DNA of 5,332 nt from Oscillospiraceae bacterium (lineage in GTDB: Bacteria; Bacillota; Clostridia; Oscillospirales; Ruminococcaceae): the NCBI GenBank assembly GCA_029068025.1, contig JAIEDJ010000368.1, forward strand, positions 1 to 5,332. The letters run 5' to 3'. Shown in pieces: positions 1 through 5,308 of the stretch (its first letter is position 1; every line of letters begins with the position of its first letter). The translations under genes were made by a program, and so were the position numbers. The notes beneath the pieces were generated by a model. The model made no database searches. It worked only from the letters and a program-made list of their open reading frames with translations, and had not been told where the DNA came from.

Positions 1-2
1 CC

Positions 3-41
3 ACTGGCAGGCTTGCGGGATTATCCGCATTTTCACGCTGA
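3..41 (+). CDS. C-terminal tail of an upstream gene, possibly BaiN/YhiN-like flavoprotein (partial)
   Basis: Only the last 12 codons are visible. The frame starting at base 3 reads TGRLAGLSAFSR and stops at TGA 39-41. The TGxLAGxSA pattern resembles the extreme C-terminus of the HI0933/YhiN/BaiN family of NAD(P)/FAD-dependent oxidoreductases, where the last glycine-rich helix closes the FAD site. From memory, such a gene often precedes cmk in Clostridia. Both points are weak because so little is present. The other two frames are also open from the window edge (stops at 49-51 and 126-128), so the frame choice rests on the motif alone. The gene ends about 50 bases before the cmk promoter and so lies outside that transcription unit. 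Confidence 0.4.
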   Translation, partial: TGRLAGLSAFSR

Positions 42-89
42 AACGATTTAATTTTTGTGAAAATTTAATGAAAAAATTTCAAAACCCCC

Positions 90-118
90 TTGCAATTTTT
101 CAACGTTTGTGCTATAAT
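90..118 (+). promoter_or_regulatory. SigA-type promoter of the cmk-plsC-ispH/rpsA operon
   Basis: A -35 element TTGCAA (90-95) is followed by a 17-base spacer and a perfect -10 TATAAT (113-118). The TGC just before it (110-112) gives an extended -10. Transcription would start near 125, leaving a leader of about 80 bases before cmk. It is the best promoter match in the window and fits an operon of essential genes. Confidence 0.85.
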
Positions 119-193
119 CTAAATGATTGATAAGGTGAACTGTACCTTTTTGTAAATTTCAGCATCATTCAAAAGGATCACAGACCGCCGTTT

Positions 194-197
194 GGAG
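194..197 (+). promoter_or_regulatory. Ribosome binding site that sets the cmk start at TTG 206
   Basis: GGAG at 194-197 lies 8 bases before TTG 206, an ideal spacing. The alternative GTG start at 197 overlaps this GGAG, and the only purine-rich stretch before it (AAAGGA, 173-178) is too far away at about 18 bases. The site therefore favours the TTG start. Confidence 0.7.
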
Positions 198-205
198 TGA
201 AGAGC

Positions 206-880
206 TTGAAGCGTATTTCTGTTGCTATTGACGGTCCCGTAGGTGCGGGAAAAAGCACGATCGCGCGAACTGCCGCACAGCGGCTGGGGTTCGTATATTG
301 CGATACGGGAGCGCTCTACCGCGCAATAGGTCTGTATTGTTCAAGGGATAAAGCCGACCTTTCCGACGGTGCGGACGTTGCCGCAAGGCTGCCAAAGATC
401 TCCTTGAATATCCGCATTACGGACGGTGTTCAGCACGTCTTTCTGAACGGAGAGGACGTTTCCGAGGAGATCCGCCTTCCCGAGATATCGATGGCGGCAA
501 GCGCCGTTTCGGCGGTTCCCGAGGTAAGGGCGGCGCTGCTCGATATTCAGCGCAATATGGCAGAGTCGAACGATGTCATTATGGACGGCCGCGATATAGG
601 AACGGTCGTGCTGCCGAACGCGGATGTGAAGATATTTCTCACCGCCAAGCCCGAGATACGCGCAAAAAGACGGTATGACGAGCTTGTAAAAAAAGGCGTG
701 GAAACGACGTTTGAGGAAGTTCTGGACGACCTTAACAAGCGTGATCACAACGATTCCCACCGAGCCGCAGCGCCGCTGAAGCAGGCGGAGGACGCGGTTC
801 TCGCCGACACATCGGAACTGGACTTTGAACAGTCCGTGGAGTTGGTGTGCGGCATTATAGAAAACGCAAAAAATTCTTGA
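206..880 (+). CDS. cmk: (d)CMP kinase (cytidylate kinase)
   Basis: This cytoplasmic enzyme transfers phosphate from ATP to CMP or dCMP, feeding CTP and dCTP pools and recycling CMP released by phospholipid synthesis and RNA turnover. The 224-residue length is normal for the family. Visible motifs are the P-loop GPVGAGKS (residues 10-17), the nucleotide-binding DTGALYR (33-39), NGEDVSEEIR (81-90, the CMP-domain strand-turn), VRxxLxxxQR (107-116), DGRDIGT (127-133) and the lid/substrate motif RDHNDSHR (179-186). I chose the TTG start at 206 over GTG 197 because GGAG is well placed only for 206 and the protein then begins MKRISVAIDG, as family members do. It is the first gene of the operon, and plsC starts 18 bases after its stop. 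The known family neighbourhood and intact motifs leave little doubt. Confidence 0.97.
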   Translation: MKRISVAIDGPVGAGKSTIARTAAQRLGFVYCDTGALYRAIGLYCSRDKADLSDGADVAARLPKISLNIRITDGVQHVFLNGEDVSEEIRLPEISMAASAVSAVPEVRAALLDIQRNMAESNDVIMDGRDIGTVVLPNADVKIFLTAKPEIRAKRRYDELVKKGVETTFEEVLDDLNKRDHNDSHRAAAPLKQAEDAVLADTSELDFEQSVELVCGIIENAKNS

Positions 881-898
881 CAAAAAGGAGCGCGGATA

Positions 899-1504
899 AT
901 GTTCTACGAGATCGCACGTGGACTTGTTTCCGCTGCTTTCCATATACATTTCAAGATCAAGGTAGTCGGAAAAGAAAATATCCCAACGGCAAAGGGCGGA
1001 TTCATCATCGCTTCAAACCACGTTTCCAACAACGATCCTCCGATGGTGGGCGTTGTTTTCAAAAGGAAATACACGTTTATGGCGAAAGAGGAGCTGTTTC
1101 ATATCAATCCCATTTTCACATGGGTGATAAAAAAGCTCGGCGCGTTTCCCGTAAAGCGCGGTTCAAAGGACATGAGCGCGATAGACACAGCGCTTGAGAG
1201 CCTTCAGAACGGCCGCACTTTTGTGATATTTCCCGAGGGAACGCGTTCCAAAGACGGCGAGTTGGGCAAACCCAAAAGCGGCGTTTCCCTTATAGCCGCA
1301 CGCGCTAAGGCTCCGGTAGTCCCGGTGTTCGTGAAATACGGCAGGAAGCGCTTCCGCAGACGGGTTCTGGTTTCCATAGGCGAGGTCATCCCCTCCGAGG
1401 AGTTTGATATTGACATTGCCGACAAGCGGCAGATACGCTCGATAAGCGAGAAGATCATGGGCAGGATAGCGCAGCTTAAAGCTGACGCGCCCGAGATCGA
1501 CTGA
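899..1504 (+). CDS. plsC: 1-acyl-sn-glycerol-3-phosphate acyltransferase (lysophosphatidate acyltransferase)
   Basis: This membrane-associated enzyme adds the second acyl chain to 1-acylglycerol-3-phosphate, giving phosphatidic acid, the precursor of all glycerophospholipids. At 201 residues it has the usual short PlsC length. The four acyltransferase motifs are present: the catalytic HX4D in NHVSNNDPP (His41, Asp46), the GAFPVKRG block (81-88), the substrate-phosphate-binding FPEGTRS (111-117) and APVVPV (138-143). The first 20 residues are moderately hydrophobic and may lie on the membrane, but no clear transmembrane helix is seen. The ATG start has a strong AAAGGAG (884-890) eight bases upstream. 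It sits between cmk and ispH/rpsA with short gaps of 18 and 19 bases and no internal terminator, so co-transcription is expected. The link to cmk is logical: phosphatidic acid is activated with CTP, and CMP is released later in phospholipid synthesis. Confidence 0.95.
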   Translation: MFYEIARGLVSAAFHIHFKIKVVGKENIPTAKGGFIIASNHVSNNDPPMVGVVFKRKYTFMAKEELFHINPIFTWVIKKLGAFPVKRGSKDMSAIDTALESLQNGRTFVIFPEGTRSKDGELGKPKSGVSLIAARAKAPVVPVFVKYGRKRFRRRVLVSIGEVIPSEEFDIDIADKRQIRSISEKIMGRIAQLKADAPEID

Positions 1505-1523
1505 CATTCTGATCAATAGATTT

Positions 1524-3470
1524 ATGACAATTGAAATTGCCGAAAACGCGGGCTTCTGCTTTGGTGTGAAGCGCGCGATAGAGCTTGCTGAGAATGCCGC
1601 CGCCCAATACGGCATAGTGTTCTCGCTCGGCGAGCTTATTCACAACGAAACGGCGGTCGCCGATCTGAAAAAGGTCGGTGTGACGGCGGTCGAAACGCCC
1701 GAACAGGCGGCGGGAAAGCCGCTGGTGATACGCTCTCACGGAGTGCCGCGCGATGTGATCGAGCGTGCGCGGGAGCTGTGTTCCGCGGTGATCGACGCGA
1801 CCTGTCCGTTTGTGAAGAAAATACACGATATTGCAAGAGGACTGCCCGAAAGCGCAAAGCTGATAGTTCTGGGCGACAAGCATCACCCCGAGGTCGTCGG
1901 CATTATGGGAAACGCCTCATGCAGGGCGTTTGCCTGCAAGGATCTCAAAGAAATTGAGATGTTGTTTCAAAACGGCGATATCGCTTTAAGCGATAATGCC
2001 GTTCTGGCAGCTCAAACCACCTTCGACCGCAGCAGGTTCTTGGAATTTTCCGGGATAATATCGGAAAAATACCGCTGCGTTAAAATATACGATACGATCT
2101 GCAACGCCACCGCCGAACGCCAGAAAAGCGCGCGGGAGCTTGCGAAAAGAGCTGCTCTGATGATAGTTGTCGGAGGCAGGAACAGCTCGAATTCAAGGAA
2201 GCTGGCGGATATCTGTGAAGAGTACTGTAAGACAGTTTTCGTAACCACAGCCGATGAGATTCCTTTGCGGATCCTGCGTGATCTGCGCTCCGATAGTATT
2301 ATCGGAATTACGGCAGGGGCTTCTTCCCCCGCCCACACCATTAAGGAGGTTCATCAGAAAATGAACAAGGAAATTATCACAAACAACGAAAATGAGGAGG
2401 ACTTTGCTTCGCTGCTTGAGCAGGATCAGTCTTTTAACAGATTATATACCGGCAAAAGAGTTAAGGCTACAGTAATCAGCGTTTCCAAAAAGGAAGCTGT
2501 TGTTGAAGTCGGCGCGAAGCAGACGGGCTACATAACCCGTGAGGAGCTTTCCAACGACCCCAACGCCGAGGTTGAGAACATTGTAAAGCCCGGTGACGTT
2601 ATCGACGCTGTCGTTATAAAGGTCGACGATTCCGTAGGCACCGCGGCGCTCTCCAAGAAGCGCGTAGACGTTGCACTCGGTCTCGAAAAGCTCGAAGCAG
2701 TAAAAGAGTCCGGCGAGACCATCGAGGGCACCATTTCTCAGGTAGTCAAGGGCGGCGTTATCGTTATCTACGAGAATACCCGCGTATTCATTCCCGCGTC
2801 TCACACCGGAATTCCGCGCGGCGGCAAGCTCGAGGATCTCAAGGGCAGATCCGTTAAGTTCAAGATCATCGAGGTTTCCAACGAGCGCGGCGGCAGAGTG
2901 GTTGGCTCCGTTCGCCAGGCAATGCGCGAGCTCCGCGACGCTGCAAGAGCACAGTTCTGGGAGACTATTGAGGTAGGTCAGAAGTTCGAGGGCGAGGTTC
3001 GCTCCATCGAGAACTACGGCGTATTCGTTGATATCGGCCCCATTGACGGTCTGGTACACACCGCAGACCTCACATGGAACAGAGTAGGTCATCCCAAGGA
3101 CATTGTAAAGATCGGCGACAAGATCAACGTTGTTGTCAAGTCCTTCGATCCCGAAAAGAAGAGAGTATCCCTCTCCGCCAAGGATCCGAGCGACAATCCT
3201 TGGATCAGATTCGTTGCAGATTACAAGGTAGGCGACGTTATCAAGGCGACGGTTGTATCCATCACCGAGTTCGGCGCGTTTGCGCAGATCATTCCCGGTG
3301 TTGACGGTCTTATCCACATTTCTCAGATCTCCGTTGAGAGAGTGGCTGACATCAACACAGTTCTCAAGGTAGGTCAGGAAGTTGATGTAAAGATCATCGA
3401 CATAGATGAGGAGAAGAGCAGAGTAAGCCTGTCCATCAGAGCGCTCAGCGAGACCACTGAAGAGGAATAA
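1524..3470 (+). CDS. ispH/rpsA: Bifunctional HMBPP reductase (IspH) / 30S ribosomal protein S1 fusion
   Basis: The 648-residue reading frame joins two proteins. Residues 1-279 are IspH (LytB), the [4Fe-4S] enzyme that reduces HMBPP to IPP and DMAPP in the last step of the MEP isoprenoid pathway. The three cluster cysteines are intact: Cys12 in GFCFGV, Cys94 in DATCPFV and Cys193 in DTICNAT. Also intact are His40, His72, His121 and the catalytic Glu123 (HPEVVG), plus the NSSNS and ASSP substrate-phosphate motifs. Residues 280-648 are S1 with four OB-fold S1 domains at about 308-380, 397-464, 484-554 and 569-640, the Gram-positive layout, ending in a short acidic tail. Such fusions are known in Clostridia, so this is not an assembly error. 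ATG 1524 matches the usual IspH N-terminus but has no clear Shine-Dalgarno; re-initiation after the plsC stop 19 bases upstream is possible. A strong internal start at 2361 (separate entry) probably yields free S1. Confidence 0.96.
   Translation: MTIEIAENAGFCFGVKRAIELAENAAAQYGIVFSLGELIHNETAVADLKKVGVTAVETPEQAAGKPLVIRSHGVPRDVIERARELCSAVIDATCPFVKKIHDIARGLPESAKLIVLGDKHHPEVVGIMGNASCRAFACKDLKEIEMLFQNGDIALSDNAVLAAQTTFDRSRFLEFSGIISEKYRCVKIYDTICNATAERQKSARELAKRAALMIVVGGRNSSNSRKLADICEEYCKTVFVTTADEIPLRILRDLRSDSIIGITAGASSPAHTIKEVHQKMNKEIITNNENEEDFASLLEQDQSFNRLYTGKRVKATVISVSKKEAVVEVGAKQTGYITREELSNDPNAEVENIVKPGDVIDAVVIKVDDSVGTAALSKKRVDVALGLEKLEAVKESGETIEGTISQVVKGGVIVIYENTRVFIPASHTGIPRGGKLEDLKGRSVKFKIIEVSNERGGRVVGSVRQAMRELRDAARAQFWETIEVGQKFEGEVRSIENYGVFVDIGPIDGLVHTADLTWNRVGHPKDIVKIGDKINVVVKSFDPEKKRVSLSAKDPSDNPWIRFVADYKVGDVIKATVVSITEFGAFAQIIPGVDGLIHISQISVERVADINTVLKVGQEVDVKIIDIDEEKSRVSLSIRALSETTEEE
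2343..2350 (+). promoter_or_regulatory. Internal Shine-Dalgarno at the IspH/S1 junction
   Basis: AAGGAGGT (2343-2350) complements the 16S rRNA 3' end almost perfectly and lies 10 bases before ATG 2361, which is in frame with the fusion. It encodes Lys-Glu-Val of the IspH C-terminal helix, so the same bases serve as codons and as a probable ribosome binding site. It is the strongest such site in the window. Confidence 0.75.
2361..3470 (+). CDS. rpsA: Free ribosomal protein S1 from an internal in-frame start (alternative product)
   Basis: Starting at ATG 2361 (residue 280 of the fusion) gives a 369-residue protein, close to the roughly 380-residue stand-alone four-domain S1 homologues of Firmicutes such as B. 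subtilis YpfD. It begins MNKEIITNNENEEDFASLL, an acidic N-terminal stretch like that of free S1 proteins, and then enters the first S1 domain near residue 308 of the fusion. S1 binds mRNA and the 30S subunit, although in low-GC Gram-positives its role in initiation is less central than in E. coli. Codon choice in this part is that of a highly expressed gene (about 27 AAG to 3 AAA for Lys by hand count), unlike the IspH part. The internal start is inferred from sequence; whether both products exist in the cell is not shown here. Confidence 0.65.
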   Translation: MNKEIITNNENEEDFASLLEQDQSFNRLYTGKRVKATVISVSKKEAVVEVGAKQTGYITREELSNDPNAEVENIVKPGDVIDAVVIKVDDSVGTAALSKKRVDVALGLEKLEAVKESGETIEGTISQVVKGGVIVIYENTRVFIPASHTGIPRGGKLEDLKGRSVKFKIIEVSNERGGRVVGSVRQAMRELRDAARAQFWETIEVGQKFEGEVRSIENYGVFVDIGPIDGLVHTADLTWNRVGHPKDIVKIGDKINVVVKSFDPEKKRVSLSAKDPSDNPWIRFVADYKVGDVIKATVVSITEFGAFAQIIPGVDGLIHISQISVERVADINTVLKVGQEVDVKIIDIDEEKSRVSLSIRALSETTEEE

Positions 3471-3489
3471 CACAATATCAATAAAGCCG

Positions 3490-3522
3490 GAGCCGCGGAC
3501 AAACGTTCGCGGCTCTTTTTTT
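3490..3522 (+). terminator. Intrinsic terminator of the cmk-plsC-ispH/rpsA operon
   Basis: An 11-bp GC-rich stem (3490-3500 GAGCCGCGGAC paired with 3505-3515 GTTCGCGGCTC, including one G-U pair) closes an AAAC loop and is followed by seven T residues (3516-3522). It begins 20 bases after the fusion gene's stop and separates the operon from the lipoprotein gene. Confidence 0.95.
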
Positions 3523-3732
3523 ATAAAAAATTTTTCGTCGAATTATCCGGATTTTTGTAAATACTATTGACTATATAATAGAGGGGGTGGGCGTGTTTTT
3601 TACACCGGGAATCACTTTACCGTATTTTTTTCGGCAGCATAACCTGATTTTGAAATGGAAAAGGCGATTAAATCAGTGCTTCTTTTGATCTGTCGATTCG
3701 GGGCGTTTTTTGTGCGTTTCAGGGCAAGCGTT

Positions 3733-3761
3733 TTCTTTTGGACACAAAATCATGCTATAAT
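3733..3761 (+). promoter_or_regulatory. Candidate extended -10 promoter for the LRR lipoprotein gene
   Basis: A perfect TATAAT (3756-3761) is preceded by TGC (3753-3755), an extended -10. At 17-base spacing the -35 position reads TTCTTT (3733-3738), a poor match; TTGGAC at 3738-3743 is too close at 12 bases. Transcription would begin near 3768, giving a leader of about 100 bases. The -10 box lies within an inverted repeat that could act as an operator. Confidence 0.5.
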
Positions 3762-3773
3762 AAAAAAGCATGA
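3750..3773. promoter_or_regulatory. Inverted repeat spanning the -10 region, possible operator
   Basis: The 7-base arms TCATGCT (3750-3756) and AGCATGA (3767-3773) are perfect inverted copies with a 10-base AT-only centre, so the arm centres are 17 bases apart. The left arm runs into the first base of the -10 box and the right arm lies at the predicted transcription start. This is a position where a dimeric repressor would block RNA polymerase. No regulator is identified, and chance occurrence in AT-rich DNA is possible. Confidence 0.3.
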
Positions 3774-3775
3774 AA

Positions 3776-3806
3776 TTGACAATGATCTGGATGCAAGTGC
3801 TATTTT
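3776..3806 (+). promoter_or_regulatory. Second candidate promoter for the LRR lipoprotein gene
   Basis: A perfect -35 TTGACA (3776-3781) is followed by TATTTT (3801-3806), which has a TGC extension (3798-3800). The 19-base spacer is long and the -10 imperfect, so this is weaker than the operon promoter. It would give a leader of about 55 bases. Confidence 0.35.
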
Positions 3807-3847
3807 ACAATATCGAAAGTTGGAATTAAAAAGCCCGAACTTTTATG

Positions 3848-3853
3848 AAAGGA
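3848..3853 (+). promoter_or_regulatory. Ribosome binding site that sets the lipoprotein start at ATG 3866
   Basis: AAAGGA (3848-3853) lies 12 bases before ATG 3866 and inside the alternative reading that starts at ATG 3845. No Shine-Dalgarno precedes 3845, and starting at 3866 gives a clean lipoprotein signal peptide. Confidence 0.65.
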
Positions 3854-3865
3854 ATAAAAATTACA

Positions 3866-5308
3866 ATGAAGAAGAAAATTTTAACCGCTCTGCTTTGCGC
3901 GGCGGTAGTCTTGTCAGCAACAGCGTGCAGCGAATCGCAAAACAAAGAGACACCGAACAGCACAGCAAATAACTCCGATACGGCGGGCTATAACAGCACC
4001 GGCGGCGAATCGGGCAGCTCCAGTTCGTCAAGCTCAAGCAGCTCGTCCGCTTCCGAATCGAGCAGTTCAAGCTCATCAAGCTCAAGCAGCTCGTCCTCTT
4101 CCGAATCCGGCAGCTCCAGCTCGTCAAGCTCAAGCAGCTCGTCCGCTCCCGAATCGGGCAGCTCCAGCTCGTCAAGCTCAAGCAGCTCGTCCGCTCCCGA
4201 ATCGAGCAGTTCAAGCTCGTCAAGCTCAAGCAGTTCGACCGCTTCCGAATCGAGCAGTTCAAGTTCAAGCAGCTCAACAGCTCCGAAATCGAGCAGTTCA
4301 AGTTCATCAAGTTCAAGCAGCTCGAGCGCTCCCAAACCGAGCAGCTCAAGCTCATCAAGCTCAAGCAGTTCAACCAAACCAAGCACGCCGTCCGAAACAG
4401 ATGTTTCTTTGTTCGAATATGAAGAGGAAAACGGCGAGATCGAGCTCAGGTCTTACAAAGGCAGTATTTACAAAGACAGTGATAAAGAAGTCGTTATCCC
4501 GAGTAAGATCAACGGCAAGCCGGTGACGAAAATAGGATCAAATGCTTTCGACGGCACCATGAAAGACGGATCCTTTGTAACAAGCGTGACCATTCCAAAC
4601 AGTGTGACAGATATTCAACAATTTGCTTTCCTTGAATGTCCGCTCACAAGTCTGACCATTCCAAACAGCGTGACATATATTAATATATACGCTTTCTCGA
4701 ACTGCGACCGGCTCACAAGCGTTACTCTTCCCGACAGCGCGTCAATAGGCAACCAAGCTTTCGCTTACTGCAGTTCTCTCAAAAGCGTGACCATTCCGGG
4801 CGGTATAACTAGTGTGGGCGTTGGCATTTTCAATCACTGCTCCTCTCTCACAAGCGTGACCCTTCAAGACGGCGTGCCGTATATAAGCGCCAGCGCCTTT
4901 AACGGCTGCACATCGCTCAAAAACATTAACATTCCCGACAGCGTGAAAGCAATAGGTCTCAGCGCCTTCGGCGACTGCACATCGCTCACGAGCATAACCA
5001 TTCCGGGCAGCGTGGATTCAATAGGCGATGGCGCTTTCGAAAACTGCATATCGCTCACAAGCCTGACCATTTTCGACGGCGTTAAGACAATAGGTGAAAA
5101 CGCTTTTGCAAACTGCAAATCGCTCACAAGCGTGACCATTCCCGACAGCGTAACAAAAATAGGCTGCGGCAGACTGGTTCTCCCTATGATGGGCATCGAC
5201 GAAGACATGGGCGCTTTTGCCGGCTGCAAATGCACCGTTACATACAAGGGAAGGACGTATTCCCCGAACGAATACGAAGAGCTGTACAAAGCTATAAACG
5301 GTAAATAA
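3866..5308 (+). CDS. Secreted lipoprotein with polyserine linker and BspA-type leucine-rich repeats
   Basis: The predicted 480-residue protein begins with a lipoprotein signal peptide: a Lys-rich start (MKKK), a hydrophobic core and LSATAC, with Cys21 as the probable lipidated residue. This would anchor it to the outer face of the membrane. Residues 50-174 are an almost pure serine stalk interrupted by APES, ASES or APKS steps. Residues 180-219 form the N-terminal cap often seen before LRR_5 domains (ending EVVIPSKINGKP), and about ten repeats of 23 residues follow (220-455) with consensus SLTSVTIPxSVTxIGxxAFxxC. The last repeat is divergent, and a short cap (YKGRTYSPNEYEELYKAING, near 460-479) ends the protein. 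No enzyme domain, dockerin or sortase signal is seen. LRR_5 proteins of the BspA type are known for surface binding and adhesion, but the ligand here cannot be told. The stalk may space the domain across the cell wall and may be glycosylated (inference). It is transcribed separately from the upstream operon. Confidence 0.9.
   Translation: MKKKILTALLCAAVVLSATACSESQNKETPNSTANNSDTAGYNSTGGESGSSSSSSSSSSSASESSSSSSSSSSSSSSSESGSSSSSSSSSSSAPESGSSSSSSSSSSSAPESSSSSSSSSSSSTASESSSSSSSSSTAPKSSSSSSSSSSSSSAPKPSSSSSSSSSSSTKPSTPSETDVSLFEYEEENGEIELRSYKGSIYKDSDKEVVIPSKINGKPVTKIGSNAFDGTMKDGSFVTSVTIPNSVTDIQQFAFLECPLTSLTIPNSVTYINIYAFSNCDRLTSVTLPDSASIGNQAFAYCSSLKSVTIPGGITSVGVGIFNHCSSLTSVTLQDGVPYISASAFNGCTSLKNINIPDSVKAIGLSAFGDCTSLTSITIPGSVDSIGDGAFENCISLTSLTIFDGVKTIGENAFANCKSLTSVTIPDSVTKIGCGRLVLPMMGIDEDMGAFAGCKCTVTYKGRTYSPNEYEELYKAINGK
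4013..4387 (+). repeat. Eight tandem 48-bp repeats encoding the polyserine stalk
   Basis: Units begin at 4013, 4061, 4109, 4157, 4205, 4253, 4292 and 4340. Each is 16 codons: about a dozen Ser codons and then a step such as Ala-Pro-Glu-Ser. Units 3 and 4 (4109-4156 and 4157-4204) are identical base for base. Unit 6 is 39 bp, nine bases shorter, and unit 8 decays at its end. Ser codons alternate between AGC/AGT and TCN, which avoids short homopolymer runs and creates many AGCT sites. All length changes are multiples of three, so the reading frame is kept. Confidence 0.93.
4523..5230 (+). repeat. Tandem 69-bp repeats encoding LRR_5 units
   Basis: About ten imperfect copies, one per 23-residue leucine-rich repeat. 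The DNA phrase AGCGTGACCATTCC recurs near 4583, 4794 and 5130, and CTCACAAGC recurs in most units. Units differ by a few residues in length; the second and fourth are slightly short and the last carries an insertion. The divergence is greater than in the serine repeats, so this array is older. Confidence 0.85.

Larger units (their letters stand above)
3523..3865. other. AT-rich intergenic region between the operon terminator and the lipoprotein gene
   Basis: These 343 bases hold no convincing gene or recognisable riboswitch. They contain two candidate promoters for the downstream gene (3733-3761 and 3776-3806) and an inverted repeat around the first -10 box (3750-3773). A further TATAAT lies at 3574-3579, with only a poor TTTTTG (3552-3557) as its -35. 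A reading frame opens at ATG 3655 and runs into the lipoprotein gene in a different frame. It lacks a ribosome binding site and is probably chance. Confidence 0.6.

Noticed and set aside
14..33. Hairpin TGCGG...CCGCA followed by TTTT near the left edge
   Set aside because: The stem is only about 5-6 bp and lies inside the probable end of the upstream coding sequence. It is too weak to call a terminator.
1524..3470. The ispH-rpsA fusion as a sequencing or assembly error, or a new fusion
   Set aside because: Both halves are intact, the linker is clean, and the same fusion is known across Clostridia. It is real, and not new in itself.
2442..3473. 343-codon minus-strand open frame opposite the S1 region
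   Set aside because: It is a shadow of the strongly codon-biased S1 gene, with no recognisable domain and no ribosome binding site or promoter seen.
3564..3579. TTGACT next to TATAAT at 3567-3579 as a promoter
   Set aside because: The two elements are only one base apart, so they cannot act together. The -35 position at proper spacing is a poor match and no gene starts nearby.
3655..3972. 105-codon reading frame (+ strand) in the intergenic region, with a hydrophobic N-terminus
   Set aside because: No ribosome binding site precedes it, it overlaps the first 107 bases of the well-supported lipoprotein gene in another frame, both lipoprotein promoters lie inside it, and it resembles no family I recognise.
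3861..4386. Long minus-strand reading frames across the serine repeats (Leu/Glu-rich and Ser/Leu/Cys-rich products)
   Set aside because: They are mirror readings of the 48-bp repeat array, whose alternating AGC/TCN codons lack antisense stops in those frames. There is no start context, and the plus-strand protein has a signal peptide and LRR domain.
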